The notes beneath the pieces were generated by a model. It was given only the letters and a program-made list of their open reading frames with translations. It ran no database searches and was not told where the DNA came from. A stretch of 64,000 bases of DNA from Prorocentrum cordatum (lineage: Eukaryota; Sar; Dinophyceae; Prorocentrales; Prorocentraceae): positions 43,501 through 107,500 of the forward strand of contig CAUYUJ010007247.1 of NCBI GenBank assembly GCA_963575745.1. Direction: 5' to 3'. The position numbers and the translations under genes were made by a program. Each line of letters starts with the position of its first letter. Within the stretch, counting starts at the first letter, position 1. Of the stretch, positions 55,361 to 64,000 are shown piece after piece.

Positions 55361-56039
55361 CACATAGCTGCAACGCACAGAGAACCGAACTCGTGCATTC
55401 TCTCTGGAGGCAATCCCCTGGGCACTCTAACCCTGCAAGATTAAGGGAGGCCTTCTCCCTGCTTTTTTTGTTTTTTTTTGTTTTTTGTCTGTTCTTTATT
55501 TGGCAAGGGCGGGTGCAGTTCAGCCAGTGGGAGAATCGCCGGAGGTTCGACTTCCAGGCCTGGCGAGGACCCGATCGACCTCCAAGGAAAAAGTCGCCTG
55601 ATCTCTCACACCTTTGGCAGCGAGGGGAAAGCTTCACACTCTGTCCATGTGTGTATGTTTATTTGTCATTGTGTATGTGTGTGTGTTTTGCGAATGTGTG
55701 TTGCCTGTAAGTGCATGTGTGTGCTGGAAGTAGGGCACCCTAATTTGGTTAAAAAGGGCGCAATCTTGAACATAAAAGCTCGACAGTGGCGCGTGTCTGG
55801 GGCATGCCGTGGTGGCAACCGTGTCTGCATGTCCTCGGGCATTGGCCGCAACAACGCTGCTGCCACGAAAGCGGGGCCAGTGGGCCACGGAGTGAAGGAT
55901 GCATCACGAGAAAAAGTGTCGAGGCAGTCAACATGATGGACGATGTCATCTACTCCAGCAACGGTGCCACAGCGAGAGAAAAACAAATATGAGCGCGAGC
56001 GTTCCGCTCGGTCTCCAGAGTGAAGAGGCTACGAGGAGT
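55361..56039. other. Linker of unit 1: T-rich, TG-rich and conserved core
   Basis: A T/GT run at 55462-55488, a GTTCGACTTCCAGGCCTGGC phrase near 55546 and a TGTGTATGTG tract at 55645-55720 are followed by TGCATGTCCTCGGGCATTGG (about 55827). Each has a counterpart in the same order at 62195, 62343, 62400-62495 and 62600. No gene is seen. T-rich sequence 3' of the plus strand would be A-rich 5' on the gene strand, so it is not a poly-A tail of the minus-strand gene. Confidence 0.6.
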
Positions 56040-56325
56040 GCGCCTCCTGTCGTCGCCGTGGCGTCGGCGTCGTCGGCGTCGCCATTCACGTCCTCGATGT
56101 CGTTGTCGTCGTCGTCGTTGTCTAGACGACGTCGTCGTCGGGTCGGCGCCGTCGTCGTCGTCGTTCTCCGCGTCGGCGTCGTCGTCGTCGTCGTCGTCGT
56201 CGTCATCGTCATGGTCGTCGTCGTCGTCGAGCGGTCATCGTCGGCGTCGCCGTCGTGGTCGTGGTCGTCGTCGTCGCCTTCGACGTTTTCAACGTCGTCG
56301 CCGTCGGCGTCCTCCACCGAGTATC
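56040..56325. repeat. CGT/GTC trinucleotide tract in unit 1
   Basis: An impure (CGT)n tract of about 280 bp. In the gene strand it is (GAC/ACG)n and could encode an Asp or Thr run. The same tract, partly different in length, is at 62822-63050 in unit 2, at the same place relative to the gene. Confidence 0.85.
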
Positions 56326-56370
56326 ACTGCTACGCACCACAACAGCTCCCGTAGCAGAAAGACTGGGCAT

Positions 56371-59300
56371 CTAAGCGCTCATGTCGAGCAAAGCCTTCAC
56401 ATCTGCTTCAAAAGAGTCTCGCAGAGATGCTAACTCGATACCTACCAAGTCGGCGTGCGTGGGCCTTTCGTCCATCCCAGTGCGCCCCTGCACTTCGACA
56501 TCGGCCGTGAAAACGTCACATACTTCACCAACAGAGAGCCACGTGTCCTCAGTCAGTTGGCGGAACTCAACAACGGGTGATGGCGTCGCAGATGTGAGCT
56601 CAGACGACGACTCACCTGCTTCGGTCTCGTCGCAGATCACCAACGCGGACTCCAAGGGGCCTACTGAATCGTTGCGCGCGAGACCCGCAATTCTCACCGC
56701 TGAGTACACCAAAGCCGCCCACTTTCAGCTCTTGCAGATAACTACGATGCCGCCCAAGAGGAAAGACTGTTCGTGGTCCACTGCCCCGCCGCCAACATAC
56801 ATGTAGACGACGCTCTTGCCCTTTTCCTTGATGGCTGTGGCTATGCGTCCGGACTGGCAGGCCTTGCTGAACCACAGGTCCCCATCTTCCTCTATGGCCC
56901 GCATTTTATGTAGTTGTCTGCTCACCCGCGCATGCAACGCGAGATCTTTGTCCAGCACGAACGACAGAAACCACGCCAAGCTGCAGAGTCCTGTTATAGC
57001 GCTCTCGACCTCCAGGCCAGCGTGAGCATGAAGGAATGGAAAGCAGAGGCGCGTCACGCCTTTGCTTTCTTCGGAGCTCACCTCTGCGGTGGCGCACGGC
57101 AGCAACAAATGGCCGAACCTCAAGGCGGGCATCCAATTCATCACGTCCACATCGCACTTCACCTTGTCGTGCATATCCTGCGCGTTCCATCGCTCGGCTG
57201 CCGCTCCATGGCCCAAATCCCGCAGCGACCTGGTAGGCGCGCGCGCGAATTGCGCCAGAGAGGTGCCTGCGCCAGCTGCTTGCGCTAGGACATCATCGAA
57301 GGATTTGTAGTCGCTGCGTCCCTGGCCGAGAGTTGGCAAGTTGGGAATCTGGTTCCGATCCAGCTTCCGCCACACATCATAAGCGATGTCCTGCACACGA
57401 CGAGCAACATCAGGCAGAAACCAAACCGCAAAGCAGTCGTGATACGACGCTTGTATATTCGGGCGTTCTTCGAGAATGCCCCGCGGCAGGTTGTGCACCC
57501 AGATATGTTCGTTCCTGCGCTTCGCGTACTCGGAGCAAAACTCGTCCTACGACCCTCCGCCGACATACTCATGGCGAGCCTCGCGGGGCCTTCCTGGATG
57601 CCCGAAGGGTTGTACCTCGACCCACACGCAAGTCTTCATCACCCCGCGCGTCACGTTGTGATGTACTCTTGGTTCAAGTTCCTTTGCGTCCCAGCGTATT
57701 GGTCCTGAGCACGCGCTGTGCGACGATGCCGCACGCAGTGAACTATAGGGACGCTCTCCCCCCTCACATTCAAAGGGAGCGACACTTTCACGACCCCTGG
57801 GCCCACAGCTGAGTCATCGAAAACAGCTTGCATCAAGCAACACAGCGGGATTGCTGACCTGCTCAGAGGCATGATGATCAGCACCGTGGGTCGTGGGAAA
57901 ACTTGCCCCTCCCCCTGAAGATTCCGATAGTCACACAAATCTGCGGCAACGGCGTGACATAAACATTCGAACAAGAGGGGTGCCAACCGACTTCATCACC
58001 GCCCCGCACTGGACTCCTCCACCACTGGCCGCCGTCGTAGAATACGTGCTGCAATTTAGTGTCACGAGCGACAGCGGCGTCGGAAGCAAAAGTGCTGGCG
58101 AAGTCAAAACAGTGCGCCACGTAGTTGCACACATCCTCGCCGCACCTTTTGCAAACGTCGAGAACTGCATTCTCGGCCTTCAGGCACCATTCATACCGCG
58201 GGCGGGCCTCAGGGACGGCCACGCTTCCTGTCGGAGCGGACTGCGTGGGCTGAGCTACGCTCACTGCCAACGCGGTGTAATCCTCGCCATCACCTTCCAG
58301 GCCATGCGGAGCGAAGAGCAGCACGCCTTCCGGGCTGTCAGAGCTGACGGTGGAGCGGGAACGCCGGCCACCGAAATTTTCCACTCTCCGATGCTGACCC
58401 CCACCATGAGCAGTGTCTGTACAGACGCGTTCGCCAAAGCAGCCACAACTTGGGAAACGTCGTAGGACTCAAACTCTTCCATGCAGAAAAGGCTGATCTC
58501 CAGGCGATTCAACAAACGGTTCAGGTATCCTTTGATGGCTCCCGCCCGCCACTTGACGAAATAATCCATTGTGGACACGATGAGGTAACCGTTGGTGCCT
58601 TCCTTGATGACGTTCTCCCAGAGCTCCGCCCTTCTCCGCTTGATGGCGAAAATCTGTCGCATGTGTTGGCGAGCAAGGTCGCGGAACACCTCCAACGCCG
58701 CGAACTCAGCGTCCCCAGCCACGACAGAAACGGCCGCTGGCAAGTCCTTCCAGGACATGCGGAACTCCATGATACTCTGAAAAGCAGGACGTAACTGCAA
58801 GACTTCCAGCTGTTGCACCTGCGCGCGCAGAAAATGCAGCTGTTCATTTACCAAATCCGCAACCTTATTTTCCCATGTGTTCAACGCCGCAGGGGCATCT
58901 GAAGGGCGACCAAGCCAAATAACCCGGGGCCCGAAATCAGAAGCCACAAACACCTTGTTGAAGAAATCTGGACCTTGTAATATGGAGTCACGCAAATTGC
59001 GCGAAGGAGTCACGATCACCACTGCGCCATTTTGTTTGTTGACGTGCTGCAACGCTGTCTCCACCAGCAACGCCAGCAGTAGCGACTTCCCAGTGCCTGC
59101 GAAAGCCTGGATCATGAGGTGATGATTGTCCGAGGCGCTGATGATCTCCATGCAACGCTTCTGATCGTCCGACAGCTGAATGCAGCGCCTGCGCAATACC
59201 GACTGGATGAAAGGAGACGATGGAGACACTCTGTTCTGAAGCACATCCCCCACTGCGACTGACGGGGCAGACCCAGGTTGCATTATGGAAAAGGCAGCCC

Positions 59301-60546
59301 GCAGAGCGCCGAGGCCCAGAGTATTCTCCACAGTAGCGCTGCGGACAAGAGCATCGTGCTGGTATACTCGGTTGCCAACCCATTCCAGGAGAACGCCGAG
59401 ATACTCTCCCTCTTCATCCACTTCTGGCTCCAGAGCGATGCGAGTAGCGTAATCTTTCCTCGGCGCAGCCGTTACGACATGGAGCGGTCCGCTCCGATAG
59501 GCGGTGTCCAGGATATCTGGGCTAACGTGCGGGCCGGCAATGCGAATGTCTCGACAGCCTGCGCTAAGCGCAGTGTCCTGGATGCCCATGTGGGACAATA
59601 CACGCGTACTTATCATCCACAACATGCGATGCTTGTCAGTTGCGAAGTCGCCGTCGGAGTCTACGCGCCAACCAGCATCCCTGTCAGTGTGCGTGTGCAT
59701 GTTGCACACGATGGTAGCACTACCGAGATTGTCGTCGTGAACCTTCAGACGCACCACATCTTCGTTGCGAACAGACCCCGTCCGCAATTCGCACAGCAAC
59801 TTGCCCTTCGCAGCATGCAGCAAGGCCGGCACGATCTCCGACTCTAGGTTGAACCTGGTCTTGCGAGCCACGCTGCTGGGCCCCAAGCCACAACAGTCCA
59901 CGGACATGTGCACGGCGAACTTCACCAAACGGGCGCAACTGCACCCCCGAGCCACGATATCTGCGGGCGCAAACACCGTGTCACCGCAAGCTTTCCAGGA
60001 AGCGCTGGGGCGCTCGGGAGGAGGAGGCTCTCTCGTACCTAACTGTGCGACGAGTTTCCTCATGCAGTTCAGCTCACCGTAGCCATCCTGCCTCGGCCTC
60101 TTGGTAGTGTGAGCGAACTTCTTCGTGAGGGCCTCCTCCGCGAACTCTATGGCTCTCACGGCGTTCAGTTTGATTGCGCGAACTAGATGTGGCGGTAGAC
60201 AATCCGCAATGTCTGCTGGGCGACGGCGGTATGGCGACGCTCGGTCGTTGCCAAAAGAAAAAGGAATGACCACCTCCTCCTCGGCACGTACTGCCGCCCA
60301 AAACTTCAACAACTGCTTGCCAGGCAATGCGCTGTGGATGACGTCAGCCTCGCCACGCGGTAACCATGCACCACGGACTGCGAGAATGACACACGGAGTC
60401 TCTACTGCATCTGGAAATTGGCAGGCGGCACGACCCCTCAGCAAACAATTCGACCCGTTCCGAGCCGGATGAGCGCAGCTAAATTCTGCATCTTGACTTC
60501 CCGACGGAACGCCATCATGGAGCGATGCTCCAAACGTGTTCACCAT
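56371..60546 (-). pseudogene. SF1-like P-loop helicase-type gene, frameshifted
   Basis: I take the ATG at 60546 (MVNTFGASLHDGVPSG) as start; the open frame extends upstream to 60729 but without ATG. The first frame ends at 58261. Features in order: RGAWLPRGEADVIHS; FGNDRASPYRRRPADIADCL; a Cys-containing middle; LSDDQKRCMEIIS, then Walker A AFAGTGKS (about 59100); AVVIVTPSRNLRDSI (motif Ia type); and LFCMEEFESYDVSQVVAAL, at the place of a UvrD-like DEFQD motif but with Glu-Glu in place of Asp-Glu. A frameshift near 58385 leads to MENFGGRRSRS..., another near 57890 to VLIIMPLSRSAIPLC, and a further frame (57560-56725) to HNLPRGILEERPNIQASYHD. An in-frame TGA at 56727-56725 precedes a last 115 codons to 56371. 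The family is probably an SF1A-type (UvrD-like) helicase/NTPase, inferred from motifs. At least three shifts and one stop indicate a pseudogene. Confidence 0.65.
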
Positions 60547-60713
60547 GAACTCCTCGAAATCCTTACCCTCGTCCTGCTCGCTCCAAGGAGCCCCCGTTGC
60601 TAACAAGGTTACAAGGGCGCACGGGCACCTCTCCACGCCGACCGCAAGAAAGCTGGAGGGCAGAAGAGGTTGCTGATAGGCGGAGCTAAGCTCACAACCA
60701 CACCGCAGCGCTG

Positions 60714-60731
60714 TGAGCCAGAATGGCAACA
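60714..60731 (-). other. Leader with SL-like core before the P-loop gene
   Basis: The minus strand reads GTTGCCATTCTGGCTCA, against GTAGCCATTTTGGCTCA of DinoSL, 15 of 17 positions. It is followed about 20 nt later by GTTGTGAGCTTAGCTCCGCC. It is shared with the two leaders of the Pif1-type gene (52999, 53823), although the proteins are unrelated. Confidence 0.5.
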
Positions 60732-61269
60732 GCGACTACGACGGTAGAGCACCTGTGGATTTCGGCCACTCATGAGGCCCTTCATGATCTCAAGACAATT
60801 CTTCGGAGCCTCCCGGGGCTTCGCGCGAATGCGACACACTCTCGGCAATTCTACCAGCGGCTTCCCCCAAACCTGCAGAACCCAAGCCCGCGCCATAGCG
60901 ATCAGCATTCCTTCTGGACTTTCTCGGGGCATTTTTGAAGGCGTCGTACGCGATGCGTACGCCTCCTGGGCCCTCCTGGGCCGTGGACCGTCGACGCGCG
61001 ACCTAACGAACCTCAAGCGCCATCTCCCAGCGTCATGAAATGAATACACCGAAACCCGAAAGCGCTCCGCTCCCGCGGACGTTCTCATCACACCACTAAC
61101 GTGAGGACCTGCGCGCGCGCACCACCAGAACTCCGATAGCGAGAAGGAGGAACGGAGCGATCGAGTCAAAGTTTACCAGGAGTCACCTATGAACAGGGTT
61201 ACAAGTAATGTCAGGTATTGTTTGTGACGACGTGCTGCGCTCTGCGCATTCTTCCACCCGCTTGAGAAC
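60732..61269. other. Spacer between composite units
   Basis: No gene is recognised. A 186-codon minus-strand frame (61169-60609) has no motif and overlaps the leader of the P-loop gene. Confidence 0.5.
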
Positions 61270-61309
61270 ATGGAGACGCATGGGGCTCACTGGCAGGGTT
61301 ACGAGACTT

Positions 61310-62110
61310 TGGCGAGGGGCCCGAACGACTGAGACCACGAGGAACCCCAACGACCCACACACAAGGAGAGGCCCGAACGACTCACACCACGACGAAGGGC
61401 CCGAACGACTCGCTCCATGAGGATCCCGAACGACTCACACACACACGGAGTGGCCCGAACGAGCCCCACTAGGCCACGAAGCACGAACTACTCACACCAC
61501 GAGAGAGCCGAACGACTCACACACAAGGAGGCTCCGGAACGACCCTCACCAGGACGACGAACCCGAACTACTGATACCCAAGCAGACCGAACAATTCACA
61601 CACAAGGGAAACCCCGCACGACTCACACCAGAACGAAAGCCCCCGAACGACGCACACCAGGAAGATCTCAAATGTTTCCCACATCACGAAACGCCCGAAC
61701 GACGAACAGACAAGGAGAGGCCCGAACGACTCACAGCAGGACGAAGGGCTCCGACGACACACACCACGAGGAGCCCGAACGACTCACACACAAGGAGGGG
61801 CCCGAGCGACTCACGCCAGGACGATTGGCCCGAAGGACGCACACCACGACGAACCCGACCGTCTCACACGCAAGGAAGCGCCCGAACGACTCACACCAGG
61901 ACGGGGAGCCCGAACGATTCACACCACGAGGAGCCCAAGCGACTCACACCCAAGGAGGAGCCCGAAGGAGGCACACGAAGACAAATTGCTCAAACGAGTC
62001 ACACCATGAGGGGTCCGAACGACTCACGCACAATGAGGGGCCCAAAAAACTCACACGAGGAAGGGCGATGGGGCCCCAACACCTTACATCATGGGAGACC
62101 ACAACGAATC
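61310..62110. repeat. CGAACGACTCACACC minisatellite in unit 2
   Basis: About thirty units, more diverged than in unit 1, in plus orientation. Variants include CCCGAACGACTCACACACAAGGAGG and CACCAGGACGAAGGGC. Confidence 0.88.
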
Positions 62111-62821
62111 ACATATCTGCAACGCACAGAGAACTGAACTCTGGCATTATCTCTGGAGGCCCTCCCGAGGCTGTGTGAACCTGCAACCTTCGGGGAAACT
62201 TTTTTTGTTATATATATATATATATTGTTTCTTGTCTTTGTCCTATCTTGCTCTGAGACGACAAGGCGGGCGCAGTTCGGCCAGCGCGGCGCGGAACGCA
62301 CGACGCGCCTACTGCGCACGAACGCAGTATACGAAACATCGAAAGTTCAACTTCCAGGCCTGGCGGGCGCCCCATCGACCGCCCTCGGCAGCGAGACGAA
62401 CGGTTCCAACTCTGTCGGATGTTTATGTTATGTTACTATTGTGGATGAGTGTGTCTGTTCTGCGTGTGTGTTTTCCATGTATGTGCGTGCATGTATTGGG
62501 CAGAGAAGGGTGCCTTAATGTCGCAAGAGGGCGAGAAGATGCACAGAACAGCTCGTCAGTGGCGCGTCACTGGAACATTCCGCGGTGACAACCGCGCCTG
62601 CATGTCCTCGGACGGTCACCGCAACAACGCTGCTGCCACGAGGGCGAGGCCAATGGAGCCAGGAGTGAAACATCATCCTGAGAGACAGCGGCGAGCCCGT
62701 ACGGGTCAGGGCCGATACCACATGCCTCAGCAACGCTGCCACATCGAGGCACAAGAAGGATGGACGCGAGCGTCCCGCTCGCTCTCCAGAGTGAAAGCGC
62801 TGCCAGGAGTGCTCCCCCTGT
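62111..62821. other. Linker of unit 2
   Basis: Collinear with 55361-56039. It has a T7 run and (TA)n at about 62200-62225, a GTTCAACTTCCAGGCCTGGC phrase, a TG-rich stretch and the GCATGTCCTCGGACGGTCAC core. No gene is seen. Confidence 0.6.
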
Positions 62822-63055
62822 CGTCGTCGAGATGGCGTCGGCGTCGTCGGCGTCGCCATTCCCGTTCTCGTTGTAGTCGTCGTCGTCGTCGTTGTCTCGA
62901 CGACGTCCTCGACGAATCGTCGTCGTCGTCGTCGTGGTCTTCGGCGACGGCGTCGTCGTCGTGGTCGTCGTCGTCGTCGTCGAGCGGTCATCGTCGTCGT
63001 CGTCGTCGTGGTCGTGGTCGTCGTCGCCGCCTTCGACGTTTCAATGCCGCCGCCG
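62822..63055. repeat. CGT/GTC trinucleotide tract in unit 2
   Basis: An impure (CGT)n tract, the counterpart of 56040-56325. It is followed by the same TTCGACGTTT..GTCCTCCA.C sequence and ATCACTGCTACGCACCAC. Confidence 0.85.
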
Positions 63056-63099
63056 TCGGAGTCCTCCAGCAACATCACTGCTACGCACCACCAGCGCTC

Positions 63100-64000
63100 C
63101 TCCTTCGGCAACTTCCGCAGCGGACAAACTGGAATTCTAAGCGCACCCGCCGAGGAAAAACTGCCAATCTGCTTCGTGCAGATCTTGCAGAGATACGAAC
63201 GAAATGATTATCTGGCCGGCCTGGGTGACCCTATCAGCCATTCCAGTGCGACCTAGCGCCTCGACATCGGCTTGACCACTTCGCGCAATGCACCCACGCG
63301 GAGTACCAAACAAACCTGCCGAATTGTTGCACGAGAGGTCCGCCATCTTCACCGCGAAATACACCAAACGCTTCACGTCAAGCTCTTGCAGATAAGTACG
63401 ATGCCGCCCAAGAGGAAAGACTGCTCGTGGCCCACTGCGCCTGATGCGAATAGCGTACTCTTTTTCTCGGCGCAGCCGTTCCGACATGGAGCGCTCCGCT
63501 CCGATAAGCTGCTTCCAACAAACTGGGCTCACGTGAGGGTGAGCAATGCCAGGGTCTCAACAACCTGCGCTACGCGCATTGCCCTGGATGCCCATGTTCG
63601 ACAGTCCAGCGTACTTATCATCCCCGACATGCGATGCTTGACAGTTGCAACGTCGCCGACGAAGTCTACGCGCCAACGGGCGCCCCTATCGGTGAACGGG
63701 TTCATGCTGCACACATGGAAATACAACCTCGTGCCTAACTGAGCGACGAGCTTTCCTCATGCAATTGAGGTCACCGCTGCCATCCTGCATCGGCTTCTTC
63801 GTAATGTGAGCGAATTTGTTCGCGAGAGCCTGCTTCGCGAACACTATTGCTCTCGCGGCGTTCAGGCTTATGTGCAGAACTAGCTCTGGCGGCAAGCACT
63901 CCGCCATATCTGCTGGGCGACGGCAGTACGGCGACGATCGGTCGTTGCCACGAGAAGAGGCATGATCACCGACTCCTCGCCCTGCTCGCTCCAAGGAGCC
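63100..64000 (-). pseudogene. Internal-deletion derivative of the P-loop helicase-type gene
   Basis: Minus-strand peptides match the gene in unit 1 in order but with blocks missing. GNDRSSPYCRRPADMAECLP to MRKARR (about 63950-63750) matches 60260-60050. RWRVDFVGDVATVKHRMSGM (about 63670) matches the region near 59670. AAYRSGALHVGTAAPRK (about 63500) matches 59495. Then RAVFPLGRHRTYLQELDV (about 63430) matches the 3' part near 56760. The blocks corresponding to about 60280-60570, 59725-60050 and 56790-59440 are therefore lost. The P-loop is lost with the third deletion, so no helicase can be made. The sequence continues beyond the window. Confidence 0.7.

Larger units (their letters stand above)
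54865..60731. mobile_element. Composite repeat unit 1 (fuller copy, ~5.9 kb)
   Basis: Order on the plus strand: boundary phrase (GGAGACACATGGAGCTCAC), minisatellite 54968-55360, AACGCACAGAGAACNGAACT, T-rich then TG-rich linker, GCATGTCCTCGG core, CGT tract, and the minus-strand P-loop gene to its leader at 60731. All modules recur in the same order from 61270 to the window end. I see no terminal inverted repeat. Right and left limits are defined only by where the two units stop matching and may be incomplete. It behaves as a dispersed unit, hence mobile element; the mechanism is unknown. Confidence 0.6.
61270..64000. mobile_element. Composite repeat unit 2 (internally deleted copy, cut by window end)
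   Basis: Same module order as unit 1: boundary phrase (GGAGACGCATGGGGCTCAC), minisatellite, linker with T/TA-rich and TG-rich parts, GCATGTCCTCGG core, CGT tract and minus-strand gene remains. The gene has lost three internal blocks relative to unit 1. The linker contains a (TA)n run absent from unit 1. Confidence 0.62.

Noticed and set aside
55540-55570. GGTTCGACTTCC phrase as a possible tRNA T-arm (also near 62343)
   Set aside because: No acceptor stem, D-arm or anticodon arm can be paired around it. It is part of the composite-unit linker.
56040-56325. Poly-Asp, poly-Ser or poly-Arg frames in the CGT tracts as acidic or basic proteins
   Set aside because: Trinucleotide repeat, open in several frames. 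No adjoining folded sequence in the same frame was clear.
60609-61169. 186-codon minus-strand frame upstream of the P-loop gene
   Set aside because: No motif, and it overlaps the shared leader at 60714-60731. Likely chance.

Overview
The window looks like nuclear DNA from a dinoflagellate. The sequence evidence is: (i) near-copies of the dinoflagellate spliced leader (DinoSL) fixed in the DNA just upstream of long single-exon genes; (ii) every credible coding region lies on the minus strand, as in dinoflagellate unidirectional gene clusters; (iii) protein families I recall only as uncharacterised, highly multicopy proteins of dinoflagellates; (iv) GC-rich, extremely repeat-dense intergenic DNA. 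The very abundant CCAAGATGGCCCC/CCAAGAGGCCCC low-complexity family makes a Prorocentrum-like genome my best guess. That is recollection, not a search result. I saw no convincing tRNA or rRNA gene, no CRISPR array, no recognisable promoter and no bacterial-type operon.

Layout. 1-2.8 kb: simple repeats, a small insertion flanked by 29-bp direct repeats, and a decayed gag-like fragment. 3.3-6.9 kb: an intact 1155-aa gene behind a relict spliced leader. 8.7-9.7 kb: a small intact gene. 9.7-18 kb: gene-free GC-rich DNA with CA, poly-C and TGATGACTTT repeats. 18-19.4 kb, 20.4-23.7 kb and 24.3-28.1 kb: three broken minus-strand genes of dinoflagellate multicopy families; the middle one carries a 20-of-22 match to DinoSL 28 bases before its ATG. 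29.4-43.7 kb: an almost continuous satellite landscape. It holds a G-quadruplex-type array, about 2.4 kb of a 21-bp palindromic repeat, and 43-, 64- and 73-bp tandem repeats. It also holds higher-order repeats and a 989-bp near-perfect inverted repeat. 43.7-46.2 kb: a composite minisatellite (core CGAACGACTCACACC). 47.3-52.8 kb: a decayed Pif1/Helitron-type helicase gene with a recognisable intron filled with that same minisatellite. 52.8-54.4 kb: a tandem duplication of its 5' end. 54.9-60.7 kb and 61.2-64 kb: two copies of one composite mobile-looking unit. Each is minisatellite, T/TG-rich linker, CGT tract, then a minus-strand P-loop helicase-like gene; the second is an internal-deletion derivative of the first.

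How it fits together. Most coding sequence here looks like the residue of two amplification routes. One is reinsertion of trans-spliced mRNA as retrogenes, leaving relict leaders. The other is helicase-bearing composite repeats that spawn deleted copies. The 25-28 bp minisatellite links the helicase genes because it occurs in the intron of one, upstream of its duplicated 5' exon, and downstream of both copies of the other. Gene calls rest on reading frame, motifs and recollection of families; no database search was possible.
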